In this document: positions 53,771 through 63,087 of the stretch, one piece after another | How positions within the stretch are numbered: position 1 is the first letter of the stretch | Layout: each line of letters opens with the position of its first letter | Assembly (NCBI GenBank): GCA_964654665.1 | Contig: CAZZKV010000001.1 | Span: 138,676-202,675, forward strand | DNA from: CALCKU01 sp964654665 | GTDB lineage: Bacteria > Pseudomonadota > Alphaproteobacteria > Caulobacterales > Maricaulaceae | Direction: 5' to 3' | Length of the DNA: 64,000 nt | The notes under the pieces: model-generated | Told to the model about the DNA's origin: nothing | The model's database searches: none | What the model saw: the letters and a program-made list of their open reading frames with translations, nothing else | Translations under genes and position numbers: made by a program

Positions 53771-56533
53771 ATGTCTCGCCATTTTTTCATTTTGAGCTTG
53801 TTAATCCTTTCTGCCATTGGATTACAGGCGTGCCAAGATAAAACCACCATTGATAGTACCGTTATTATTCACAATGACATGGTTCCCCATGCCCAGTTGG
53901 GGGATAATGTTATCCCGCAAAGTTATAAACTAGATATGCGGATTAATCCTGATGCTGATACAATGTCGGGCACCTCGGAAATTATGGTCGATATCATACA
54001 ACCGACTACAAAAATCTGGTTACATGGTAAAAATATGACCGTCACAGGGGCTGAGGCGATTATAGGTAAAAAGTCTTACCCGCTCACATTTACGGAATTG
54101 TCGCATGATGAGGCTCCCTCCGGTATTGCCCATCTTACCTCGGAAAAGCCATTGCCAGCAGGTCAAGCCATATTGAAACTGCCGTATGTAACGCCTTATA
54201 ATCTTTCGTTAAATTCTGCTTATAAGGTTGTACGTGGTGAAGATGCCTATATTGTCACACAATTCGAACCCTTGGGGGCCCGCGAAGCTTTCCCCGGGTT
54301 TGATGAGCCGCGATTTAAAGTGCCTTTTACCATATCAATTACGGCCCCTAAAGATGATGTTGTTTATGCCAATACGCCGACAGTCAATTTAGCTGAAGTC
54401 CAGTTTGATCAAAGCGATGTGACATGGCTCCGTCATGATTTTCAAACAAGCCGCCCATTGCCCAGCTATCTTATAGCTTTTGGAGTTGGCCCTTATGATG
54501 TTGTGGATTATGAGCCTTTGCCACCGACAAAGGTTCGCCCGCGCTCTATTGAACTGCGCGGATTAACGGCGCGTGGGTCAGGCGATGAGATTGTATATGG
54601 ATTGAAAAATACAGCTGGAATTATGGAAGCGATTGAGAATTATTTCGGGATTCCCTATCCTTATGAAAAACTAGATCTGATAGCAGCCCCTGAATATGCA
54701 TTCGGCGCTATGGAAAATCCCGGCGCTATTGTTTACCGCGAATATCTGATGTTACTGAATGAGGAATCCGCACTGCGTCAAAAACGGGCCTATGCTAGCG
54801 TTCATAGTCATGAAATTGCTCATCAATGGTTTGGAAATTTGGTTACGCCAGTTTGGTGGGAAGATATTTGGCTCAATGAAGCCTTTGCCACATGGATGGG
54901 TAATAAGGGTATTAATATTTGGAACCCTGATGGTAATTTTGATCGAAATACACTCAAATCAGCCTTGGGGGCGATGAGTATTGATAGCCTGTCGTCGACA
55001 CGTAAAGTGCGTGAACCTTTACTGCGCAGCGAAAGTGTAATGGATCAATTTGATGGTATTACGTACCGTAAGGGCGGCGGGGTGTTGTCGATGTTTGAGA
55101 GCTATCTTGGTGAAGGCAGGTTCCAAGATGGTGTGCGTTTGCATATGGGACGCTATGCTGATGATGTCGCCACGGCTGATAATTTTTTCCAATCGATTGC
55201 AGATGGAGCAAAAGATCCTACGGTTGTTGACGCTATGAAGAGTTTTGTTGATCAGCCGGGCTTGCCTTTGGTCGAAGCGTCTTTTGTCTGTGATATAAAA
55301 GACGACGGAGAACCTAGTGTAACGCGTTATAGTTTAGCACAATCGCGTTATGCGCCTTTGGGGTCGAAAACCAAACAAGGACAAATATGGCAAATTCCAG
55401 TTTGTGCGCGGTTTATTTATGCTGATGGTAGTGCACAAAAACATTGTGTTTTATTAAAAGATAAAAACTTAACACCGATAAAGAAAGGCCCGACATCATT
55501 TGAACGTACGGATGGTCAATGCCCGCTAGCTATGGCCCCGAATGAAAATGGGTCTGGTTATTACCGGTTTTCTCTCGATACCAAAGGTTGGTCGGCGTTA
55601 TTAAATAATTTGGATCAGTTGAGCACACGCGAAGTTTTGACAGTGCAGGATAGTCTCGAAGCGGCTTTTCGAGCAGGTAAAGTTGAGGCCTCGGTATATC
55701 TTCAGGGTATGAAAACATTTGCACGCCATATCGAATATGATGTGGCCAGCGGCGCCGGGGGGTTGATTGGCTGGATGCGAGAGCATTTACCAAAAGAGAC
55801 GCGCCCAAAACAAGCAGCGCTTATTCGGGATATGATGGAAGAACGCTATAACCGTATTAAAGATAGTGATACGGTTGAAGGTAATTTATTGACCCCGACA
55901 CTTCTCTCGAATCTACTTTTTCGCGTTGAAGATACTGCATTGCGGGCAGAGTTTTCTGCCAAAGGTGCCGCCTATCTGGGCCTTGACGGTACGCCGGATA
56001 AAACTGTTGTAGCACAGAATCAACTGAGCCAAGCGTTGCGTATGGTGATGAAAACCCAACCTGAAGCCGCGTATCAGCCTTTATTGACAATGGTTTCTCA
56101 AGGAAGTTCTTTTGAAAAAGGCGCGGCTGTGGTAGCGCTGGGATCGACAGACGATGCTGCTACCGTGGTTCGCCTACGTGAGCTGGCATTAACAGATAAA
56201 GCCGCTATGACAGGTCGCCAAGCTAGTGCGCTGATTGGGACACTGACCGGGTCAGAAAAATTTGGCGATGAGACATGGGATTGGCTTAAAACCAATTTTG
56301 ATGCTTTTGTTACGGAACGTGTAGCTGATGTACGCAAGCCGGGTATGCCCGGCTATGCTAGCGGGTGTTCGGAGGCTAAGCGTAATGAAGTAGAAGCCTT
56401 TTTTATGTCCAAGGCTGCGCTTATCCCTGGCTACGAGCGCAGTCTGGCACAAACTTTGGAACGTATAGAGCTTTGTTCAGCCTTTAAGGCGGCAACACTG
56501 GATAATATCCAAGAGGCGCTCTTGGCGCAGTAA
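53771..56533 (+). CDS. M1 family zinc aminopeptidase, exported
   Basis: A 920-residue metallopeptidase with a lipoprotein-type signal (ILSAIGLQAC). The M1 hallmarks are present: FGAMENPGAIVY near residue 312 binds the substrate N-terminus. HSHEIAHQWFGNLVTP near 346 is the HExxH zinc site, with the third ligand Glu in WLNEAFATWMG. The C-terminal 400 residues form the long helical ERAP1-like domain. It trims amino acids from peptides in the periplasm, consistent with the TonB receptor and S9 peptidase elsewhere in the window. Confidence 0.95.
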   Translation: MSRHFFILSLLILSAIGLQACQDKTTIDSTVIIHNDMVPHAQLGDNVIPQSYKLDMRINPDADTMSGTSEIMVDIIQPTTKIWLHGKNMTVTGAEAIIGKKSYPLTFTELSHDEAPSGIAHLTSEKPLPAGQAILKLPYVTPYNLSLNSAYKVVRGEDAYIVTQFEPLGAREAFPGFDEPRFKVPFTISITAPKDDVVYANTPTVNLAEVQFDQSDVTWLRHDFQTSRPLPSYLIAFGVGPYDVVDYEPLPPTKVRPRSIELRGLTARGSGDEIVYGLKNTAGIMEAIENYFGIPYPYEKLDLIAAPEYAFGAMENPGAIVYREYLMLLNEESALRQKRAYASVHSHEIAHQWFGNLVTPVWWEDIWLNEAFATWMGNKGINIWNPDGNFDRNTLKSALGAMSIDSLSSTRKVREPLLRSESVMDQFDGITYRKGGGVLSMFESYLGEGRFQDGVRLHMGRYADDVATADNFFQSIADGAKDPTVVDAMKSFVDQPGLPLVEASFVCDIKDDGEPSVTRYSLAQSRYAPLGSKTKQGQIWQIPVCARFIYADGSAQKHCVLLKDKNLTPIKKGPTSFERTDGQCPLAMAPNENGSGYYRFSLDTKGWSALLNNLDQLSTREVLTVQDSLEAAFRAGKVEASVYLQGMKTFARHIEYDVASGAGGLIGWMREHLPKETRPKQAALIRDMMEERYNRIKDSDTVEGNLLTPTLLSNLLFRVEDTALRAEFSAKGAAYLGLDGTPDKTVVAQNQLSQALRMVMKTQPEAAYQPLLTMVSQGSSFEKGAAVVALGSTDDAATVVRLRELALTDKAAMTGRQASALIGTLTGSEKFGDETWDWLKTNFDAFVTERVADVRKPGMPGYASGCSEAKRNEVEAFFMSKAALIPGYERSLAQTLERIELCSAFKAATLDNIQEALLAQ

Positions 56534-56564
56534 AGCATGCAGGGTAAGCGAAGAGCTATTCGCC

Positions 56565-57128
56565 TTATATCTTTTCGGTAATTTTTATCGCGGCCCGGCA
56601 CCCGGCTGTGATGACTGTTGACAAGAAGCGATAGCCTTTGGCTTCTCTGGCTCCTCCGTCAATGGCAGTGTCGCGGTGATGTAATTCATCTTCGCGAAAT
56701 TCGGTAAAAGTTGCTGCCAATTCAGGTTCGCTATTGGCCACCTCTTCGGCTTGTGCCCCGTAATGTTGTTCAATGACGCTTTCGACAGCCTCTGTACAAG
56801 CATGGGCTGCCTTTTCACCCATAAGCGCTGTGATGACGCCCAGCCCATAGCCCGCAGCGTTCCAGACTGGAGCCATGAGTGTGGGCCTTACGCCGCGTTC
56901 AATCAATAATGTGTCAAATGCATCGAGATGTTTTTGTTCTTCGCGTTCCATTTGTGCAATTTGATCAGCGATGATGCGGGTTTTGGGGCTTTTGGAAAAA
57001 ACGGCTCTTTGTCCTTTGTAAATAGCAACAGCCCCATATTCTCCGGCATGATCCACGCGAAGCATTTCGGCAATGCGTGGATTGGTTTGAACCGGTGACG
57101 GAGTAGGGCGTTTAAAGGATTTTTTCAT
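56565..57128 (-). CDS. coq7: demethoxyubiquinone hydroxylase (Coq7 family)
   Basis: A 187-residue diiron enzyme of ubiquinone synthesis that hydroxylates the C6 position of the ring. The iron ligands are visible: RVDHAGEYGA (Glu30), EREEQKHLDAF (Glu64, His67), ACTEAVESVIEQHYG, and FREDELHHRDTAID near the C-terminus. Hydrophobic helices (VWNAAGYGLGVITALMG) attach it to the membrane. It overlaps dsbB by four bases (ATGA), so the two are coupled. Confidence 0.96.
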   Translation of the reverse strand: MKKSFKRPTPSPVQTNPRIAEMLRVDHAGEYGAVAIYKGQRAVFSKSPKTRIIADQIAQMEREEQKHLDAFDTLLIERGVRPTLMAPVWNAAGYGLGVITALMGEKAAHACTEAVESVIEQHYGAQAEEVANSEPELAATFTEFREDELHHRDTAIDGGAREAKGYRFLSTVITAGCRAAIKITEKI

Positions 57129-57625
57129 GGGCTTTTCTTAAGCGCTGGTAGGCCCAAGAGAGCCGCACCTAGTGAAATAAGAGCATTCCAAGCCGCCATG
57201 GATAATCCGGCAAAATGCCAAACGGCTTCGCTGCATGCAGGTGGTTTTATGTTACTGCCTAATGCGTCCAATAGGTCTTGACCCGATAATACTGTGCCCG
57301 CGGCTCCGCCTGTGCAGGTTTTTGGACCGTCCCACCATTTATACTCAACCCCGACATGCCAGAATGCGACGCTAAAGCTAATCAGTAGAGCCAGAATAAT
57401 CATAAATGATAAAAGGCGGGTCGGAAGATATTGGAATTTCAGAAGTGCTATTAGGGACAGACCGATGACGACCTTATGGGCATGGCGCTGCCAATAACAC
57501 ATTTGGCAAGGGGCGTAGCCAAAACCATATTGAAATATCCAGGCGCCGACAAGCAGCGAAGCGGATACGGTAAGTGCAAATACCGGAAGACGACGTGTGT
57601 CCAATATGAAAATTAGGGCTTTCAT
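57125..57625 (-). CDS. dsbB: disulfide bond formation protein DsbB family
   Basis: A 166-residue protein with four membrane helices that passes electrons from DsbA to quinone. The first Cys pair is in YAPCQMCYWQRHAH (Cys40, Cys43), which faces the quinone. The second pair is Cys104 (KTCTGG) and Cys131 (PACSEA), in the second periplasmic loop. Both pairs needed for disulfide relay are present. It precedes coq7, so a quinone-linked enzyme and a quinone-making enzyme are coexpressed. Confidence 0.93.
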   Translation of the reverse strand: MKALIFILDTRRLPVFALTVSASLLVGAWIFQYGFGYAPCQMCYWQRHAHKVVIGLSLIALLKFQYLPTRLLSFMIILALLISFSVAFWHVGVEYKWWDGPKTCTGGAAGTVLSGQDLLDALGSNIKPPACSEAVWHFAGLSMAAWNALISLGAALLGLPALKKSP

Positions 57626-57682
57626 GACGCCTATATAGATAAGATAAGCGATTTTGTCATGCGACGAAGCCGCCTATCTGTG

Positions 57683-60148
57683 TTAGCCAAATATAAAGTC
57701 GGCAGCCTCTAAATCAGCCAGTTGAATATTTTGTAAGGTCAAGCTTGTATCCGTATTGAAGGTGATGACAATATCATCCCCAATTTGTGCCGCTAAATCC
57801 AAAATGTCATCGAGAGTGAATAGATTTGAAAAGCCCTGTAAATCAATGGTATCGCCGGATACGAAATCCTGAATAATATCGGAACCTGTGTCTGAGTCAA
57901 AGAATGTGAATATATCATCACCATCTCCGCCAATCAGCAGATCATTACCGGTTCCGCCAATGAGGACATCTGTACCGTTGCCACCTGATAGGCGATCATT
58001 ACCCCCGCTTCCATTGATATTGTCGTTGCCGCTACCTCCATTGAGAAAATCCCGCCCCTCAGAACCGATAATATTATCATCGCGAAATGATCCTTGAATA
58101 CGTTCGATGTTAATCAAGGTGTCGCCTTCGGCAAAACCGCCTGAGCCTAACCCCGTATCTAGATTAATAGTAATAGCTGAACTACCCCGATAATCCACTG
58201 TATCGCGACTGCCTGCCCCGCCATCATGGCTATCAGACCCGAGACCGCCAAAAAATGTATCATTATTTGCGCCCCCGGATAATGTATCATCCCCTGCGCC
58301 ACCTGTGATTAGGTCGCGACCAAACTCACCTGATAGCGTGTCATTACCATTTCCGCCGTCAATAATATCGCGCCCGCCGCGCCCAAACAACACATCAGCA
58401 TTTTCAGAACCGGTCAAATTATCGCGTAGGCGCGAACCGATGACCCGTTCAATGGAATTATATGTATCACCGTCGGCATCGCCGTTTTGGCCTATGCCTG
58501 TGGCTAGATTAACATTCACACCCTGCGTGCTTTCGGTAAATCGTGCAGTATCGAAACCCGTTCCGCCGTCGATACTATCTGCTCCGGTGCCACCAGAAAT
58601 TTGGTCATTGCCGGCACCGCCATTGATTAGATCATCGCCTCCCCCAGCGCGAATAATATCATTACCGCCAAGGCCATTGATTACGTTATTGGTTTCATCG
58701 CCTTCTAATATGTCATCAGCATCACTGGCTTGAACCTGACGAATGACTTGTGTGGCATCAAAAGCAATATCGATCTGAGCATTTTGTTCGCGAGATAACA
58801 ATTGACTTTGTATCGGGTTGAATATTCTTACAGATAGGTTACTGGAATTACTATCCAACTGAGCATTTGCCACATTAATATCGACAGGGATTTCCAACCG
58901 TGTCTCTCCTATTTCAAACCGTGCTCGTAGAATTTGTTGCGTGCCATCAGGGGCCGTAAATTCAAGCCCGGTTGATATGGGAACTAGCGTTGAGCGTTGC
59001 GGTAGGCCATCAAGTTGTAAAACAAGGCGGGCTTGACCATTGTCATAAATGAGAGTTTCATCAATAGAAATTGTTGGTAAAAAAGGCAGGTTATCTCTTT
59101 GGTTGATGAGACCGAGGCTATCGGGAATGATCACATCATAACCAATGTCGCGCAAAACAGCTAATTCTAACGCACCGATGGTTGTAACGTCCCCGCCGAC
59201 AACACGTGGATTTTGCAAAGCAAGAGCTGTATCAGCAAAGCTACCATCTGGATTAAATAAAGCAAAATGGGATACATCGGACCCGCTATTGTCGAATGTG
59301 CTTTCAAGTAGAATACTGTCGCCATAAAACGCAGTGGCTGTATCTCCAAAATAGCGCGGAATAAGAGCACCATTTTCAAGCGAAAAATTTACAAATTGTC
59401 CATAAGTAGATTCAATTAAATCTTCAGTTCCATTGCCATCGACATCAAAGGTAAAATCTGCTCCGGTATTATCGCGAAAGGAAAAAAAGCCTAGTCCATG
59501 GAGAATTTCATGAGCGAGGGTCGAGACATAATCTATCCCATTGGCTGGTACGTTGCGATCTGCAGCCGTTCCCAAAAAGGCCCGCGGATCGTTTAAGAAA
59601 TCAGAATTGACTGTAATGACAACATCAGGATCTAAGTCGTTAGGGTCTCGTCCTGTAATAAATTCTATTTGTGTTCCCGTTAAAATTTCTGTCACGCCGA
59701 AAGTGTTTTGATTTCCTATGAACAAGTCACCAGAAGAAGCAGAGGCTACGGTGGTTTCATCCTGATCATCAATAGTGACTTCGACATCGAGAACAGCGCC
59801 CGCTGCACTGGTGATGAATTGTGCGAGTTCCGAAAGGGCTGCACGGGTAACATTTGTAATTAAAGGTATAAGGGAGTCGAATTCATCACCCGCTGCATTA
59901 AGAACGGAAATTGTAAAATCGAACATATTGCCAGAGTCTGGATCATCGATAAGGCTATTGAATTGTAACGGCGGCGCTTCGCCTAAAATAACGGATGCGA
60001 ATGAGAGAGAGGGAGCCATTTCGCCAATGGCTTCATAAAAATCGTCTCCCAGTGCGATATATTCGGGTAAGGCAGGGGCTATAGTCATCGTCTCGGCATT
60101 ATCAAAAAAGATATTTAAATTTTCTGATACGAAGTTAGAGTTTCTCAT
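57683..60148 (-). CDS. RTX calcium-binding protein with zinc-protease motif
   Basis: An 821-residue secreted protein; the ATG at 60148 is preferred and a GTG one codon earlier is possible. Residues about 25-330 hold a matrixin-like part with TLAHEILHGLGFFS (HExxH near 214-218). The third zinc ligand seen in HExxHxxGxxH/D is replaced by Ser at the expected place, so activity is uncertain. From about 480 to 790 come many nonapeptide RTX repeats (GGNGNDTLSGEFGRD, GGAGDDTLSGGANND) that bind calcium, and then an uncharged aliphatic C-terminus (TSLTLQNIQLADLEAADF), as in type I secretion signals. There is no N-terminal signal peptide. Confidence 0.9.
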   Translation of the reverse strand: MRNSNFVSENLNIFFDNAETMTIAPALPEYIALGDDFYEAIGEMAPSLSFASVILGEAPPLQFNSLIDDPDSGNMFDFTISVLNAAGDEFDSLIPLITNVTRAALSELAQFITSAAGAVLDVEVTIDDQDETTVASASSGDLFIGNQNTFGVTEILTGTQIEFITGRDPNDLDPDVVITVNSDFLNDPRAFLGTAADRNVPANGIDYVSTLAHEILHGLGFFSFRDNTGADFTFDVDGNGTEDLIESTYGQFVNFSLENGALIPRYFGDTATAFYGDSILLESTFDNSGSDVSHFALFNPDGSFADTALALQNPRVVGGDVTTIGALELAVLRDIGYDVIIPDSLGLINQRDNLPFLPTISIDETLIYDNGQARLVLQLDGLPQRSTLVPISTGLEFTAPDGTQQILRARFEIGETRLEIPVDINVANAQLDSNSSNLSVRIFNPIQSQLLSREQNAQIDIAFDATQVIRQVQASDADDILEGDETNNVINGLGGNDIIRAGGGDDLINGGAGNDQISGGTGADSIDGGTGFDTARFTESTQGVNVNLATGIGQNGDADGDTYNSIERVIGSRLRDNLTGSENADVLFGRGGRDIIDGGNGNDTLSGEFGRDLITGGAGDDTLSGGANNDTFFGGLGSDSHDGGAGSRDTVDYRGSSAITINLDTGLGSGGFAEGDTLINIERIQGSFRDDNIIGSEGRDFLNGGSGNDNINGSGGNDRLSGGNGTDVLIGGTGNDLLIGGDGDDIFTFFDSDTGSDIIQDFVSGDTIDLQGFSNLFTLDDILDLAAQIGDDIVITFNTDTSLTLQNIQLADLEAADFIFG

Positions 60149-60326
60149 CACTATAATTCCTTTTAAACGACAATATCACACCTATTGTTATGACCTCTTC
60201 ACAATTGGTTGATTATGTAATTGTGTTTTCGTGATTGAAACTTTTAAGCGATAGCTCTTAGGGACTAGAGGCCGTCTTAACTTTATTTGCCAATATCTTC
60301 CTAACGTTCTTGTCGTAATAAAAGGA

Positions 60327-60512
60327 ATGGAATGGATTATTCGTAAATTAAGCAAATATGCAATCAAGGAAATCGCAATTCTTGCCTTTGCAGGGGCTTG
60401 TACTTTAGCGAAACTATTTCCGATATTTGATGACGGAAACTTCAAAGCTGATGCCATACTTTATTTGGTGTTTTTTGCCCTAATTTACATCAGCTGGGAG
60501 GGTGCATGTTAA
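60327..60512 (+). CDS. possible small membrane protein
   Basis: A 61-residue frame with two hydrophobic stretches (IAILAFAGACTLAKLF and AILYLVFFALIYISW). AAAAGGA sits directly against the ATG, too close for an ordinary ribosome binding site. It occupies the otherwise empty 60152-60575 stretch between the RTX gene and rodZ. Coding status is uncertain. Confidence 0.3.
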   Translation: MEWIIRKLSKYAIKEIAILAFAGACTLAKLFPIFDDGNFKADAILYLVFFALIYISWEGAC

Positions 60513-60575
60513 TTTTTGCGAAAATATGCTAAAAAATACGCCTAAAAGGCGTTAAGCTTTTGCTATTTTCGTCAA

Positions 60576-61391
60576 ATGGTTTACCAAACCTTAGAAAAAA
60601 ATGGTCCATATCATATTATGGTGACAAAATTCGATACCGGCTCGCAAAACTCTTTGGCTTCAATTGGTCAAATGATGAAGGCTGCGCGTGTCTCTAATGG
60701 CATCCCTATAAACCAATATTCAAAAGATTTGAAAATTAGCTGTCAGTATTTACATGCTATAGAGATGATGGATTTACAGGCGCTTCCCGCAATTGGCTAT
60801 ACATTGGGATATGTACGCAGCTATGCGCAGGCTCTCGGGATGGACGGCCCTGATGCGATGCAAGCGTTTCGCGAGGCTACCGAGGCTCCGCGTAAAATGG
60901 CGTTACGCGAACGAGTTCTTTATGTTTCGCGTAATCGGTTGCGTCTTCCGCGCGGTTCGATCAGTGCGGCTTTAACATTAGGGTGCGCCGCGGCTCTTGT
61001 TATTTGGTTCTCTGATCAATCTGAAACGATACCTATTCCATTAACCGTCTTTGCTTCAACTCCGCCAACTTCCGGTGTGAAACAGGTGCTGAGTAATGAT
61101 GTTGTAACAATCAAGGCCGTGAGAGCCAGCTGGGTAAAAATTATTGACCCGGCGGCCGTAGAACAAGCACCCGCTCGGATATTTACACCGGGACAGACAT
61201 GGCAATCCCGACGGGGTTCAGAGGCCTTGATTTCCGCGCGTGATGGCGGGGCGCTTGAGGTTTATGTTGGCGAGAAATTGATTGGAACGCTGGGCCGACA
61301 AGGAGAAGTGATCGAAGGTGTGAATTTGAACGAACGTTTGAACGCAGTTGGCAGTTTTGCTGGCAAAGCCATGGTGGATATGCCACGGTAA
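60576..61391 (+). CDS. rodZ: RodZ-like cytoskeletal/HTH protein
   Basis: A 271-residue protein. The N-terminal helix-turn-helix (ASIGQMMKAARVSNGIPINQ, CQYLHAIEMMDLQALPAIGYT) is the RodZ cytosolic domain that binds MreB. A single membrane helix follows (ISAALTLGCAAALVIWF), then a periplasmic DUF4115-like domain (VTIKAVRASWVKIIDPA, EVYVGEKLIGTLGRQGEVIE). It helps keep rod shape. A start at ATG 60618 (MVTKFD) is possible. Its place before ispG is the common one for this gene. Confidence 0.87.
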   Translation: MVYQTLEKNGPYHIMVTKFDTGSQNSLASIGQMMKAARVSNGIPINQYSKDLKISCQYLHAIEMMDLQALPAIGYTLGYVRSYAQALGMDGPDAMQAFREATEAPRKMALRERVLYVSRNRLRLPRGSISAALTLGCAAALVIWFSDQSETIPIPLTVFASTPPTSGVKQVLSNDVVTIKAVRASWVKIIDPAAVEQAPARIFTPGQTWQSRRGSEALISARDGGALEVYVGEKLIGTLGRQGEVIEGVNLNERLNAVGSFAGKAMVDMPR

Positions 61392-61494
61392 ACACGCCTG
61401 ACTTATGGCGTTTTTCGTCTTTAAACTGACATGGAACCGTGGCACACCCTTGCTATGAATCATACGTCATTCTGTATTACACCGAGCGCAAGAT

Positions 61495-62628
61495 ATGCAA
61501 AAAGACATTAATTCCATTCGTCCATGGCGTACAATCGAACGCCGCCGTTCGCGTCAAATTATGGTGGGCAACATCCCTGTCGGAGGAGATGCGCCAATTG
61601 CCGTACAGTCTATGACGAATACACTAACTCATGATGTTGCAGCAACTGTGGCACAGATTCACGAGCTTGAAGAAGCTGGGGCGGATATTGTTCGCGTTTC
61701 TGTTCCAGATCCTGATAGTAGTGCGGCGCTAAAAGACATTGTTCCTGAGGTTTCGGTTCCTCTCGTCGCCGATATTCATTTTCACTATAAACGCGGGATA
61801 GAAGCGGCAAAAAACGGCGCAGCTTGTCTGCGCATTAATCCGGGTAACATTGGTGGGCAGCACCGGGTTAAAGAGGTCGTTGCGGCTGCGCGTGACAATG
61901 GCTGTTCGGTCCGGATTGGCGTGAATGGGGGGTCGCTGGAAAAGGAATTATTAGAAAAATATGGGGAACCTTGCCCTGATGCTATGGTTGAGAGCGCCCT
62001 TATGCATGCTCGAATGCTGGAGGATGAAAACTTCCAAAATTATAAAATCAGCGTTAAAGCTTCGGATGTGTTTCTAACTGTGGCGGCCTATCATCAATTG
62101 GCTGAAGCGACGGATGCCCCGCTGCATTTGGGTATAACAGAGGCGGGTGGTACACGTATTGGTACGGTAAAATCGTCTATTGGTATGGGTAATCTTTTAT
62201 GGGCTGGGATTGGCGATACTATCCGAGTGAGTCTATCTGCGGAACCCGCTGAAGAAATTCGCGTTGGCTTTGATATGCTTAAATCTTTGGGGTTGCGAAC
62301 GCGGGGTGTTAATATTATTTCTTGCCCGTCCTGTGCCCGACAAGGTTTTGATGTGATTAAAACCGTACAAATATTGGAAAAACGGCTCGCACATATTTCT
62401 GAACCGATCAGCTTGTCTATTATTGGCTGTGTTGTGAATGGTCCGGGCGAGGCTATGTATACCGACCTTGGGTTTACTGGCGGTTCAGCCGGTTATGGTA
62501 TGATGTATGCAGCGGGTAAAAAAATAGGTAAAACTGATAATGCGGATATGATTAATGACATTGTTGAAAAAGTTGAAGAGCGCGTAGGATTGTTGCAAAG
62601 CCAACGGGCTTCTAATGCCGTGATATAG
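61495..62628 (+). CDS. ispG: 4-hydroxy-3-methylbut-2-en-1-yl diphosphate synthase
   Basis: A 377-residue Fe-S enzyme of the MEP isoprenoid pathway. The TIM-barrel begins PIAVQSMTNTLTHDV, with VADIHFHYKRGIEAA and CLRINPGNIGG. The 4Fe-4S ligands are two Cys in SCPSCARQGFD and one in IGCVVNGPGEA, followed by GGSAGYGMMYAAGKKIGK. Length matches the short (two-domain) bacterial type. It is probably cotranscribed with rodZ. Confidence 0.97.
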   Translation: MQKDINSIRPWRTIERRRSRQIMVGNIPVGGDAPIAVQSMTNTLTHDVAATVAQIHELEEAGADIVRVSVPDPDSSAALKDIVPEVSVPLVADIHFHYKRGIEAAKNGAACLRINPGNIGGQHRVKEVVAAARDNGCSVRIGVNGGSLEKELLEKYGEPCPDAMVESALMHARMLEDENFQNYKISVKASDVFLTVAAYHQLAEATDAPLHLGITEAGGTRIGTVKSSIGMGNLLWAGIGDTIRVSLSAEPAEEIRVGFDMLKSLGLRTRGVNIISCPSCARQGFDVIKTVQILEKRLAHISEPISLSIIGCVVNGPGEAMYTDLGFTGGSAGYGMMYAAGKKIGKTDNADMINDIVEKVEERVGLLQSQRASNAVI

Positions 62629-63087
62629 TTTTTTCTATGCAAAATATACAACACACTTAAGTGTAAAGATTATCGTGACCCGGTTATACTCATGTTGATT
62701 ATTAATCTTGGAGTCTTGTATTCCGTATAACGGTGCCTGATCTCGTGTAGGTTAGAGTTTTGATGGCTCCTATAAAAGAATTAGATGCCGTGTAATATAG
62801 ATAATTCTATCAGAGAAATTTTTCGAGTCCTGCGAACAGTTTTCGTTATTGAAGTTATTTAAATGCTATAGTGTTCAAAACCAAACGAAGACAATCTATC
62901 ACATTTCATATCTGTCGGCGTGTTTGCAGACCAATAAAACACATCTAGCAATGTAGATTTACGAGTGAGTATTAATAGGCGGTTTCGATTTATCCTTAAT
63001 GCCAGACTAATGTCAAACTAACGTTTATTTTATATTTTTACACTATGAAAATTTTGGGGCTCAACAAATAAACCAAATGGTGAATGT
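62629..63087. other. gene-free region upstream of the adhesin gene
   Basis: About 460 bases with no supported gene, rich in A and T. It holds a 12-base perfect palindrome ACACTTAAGTGT at 62653-62664 and the leader of the adhesin gene. Its length suggests room for several regulators of that gene. I found no clear terminator after ispG. Confidence 0.5.

Noticed and set aside
60188..60457. 89-codon minus frame upstream of the RTX gene
   Set aside because: No ribosome binding site and no recognisable features; it competes with the weak plus-strand small membrane ORF and neither is well supported.
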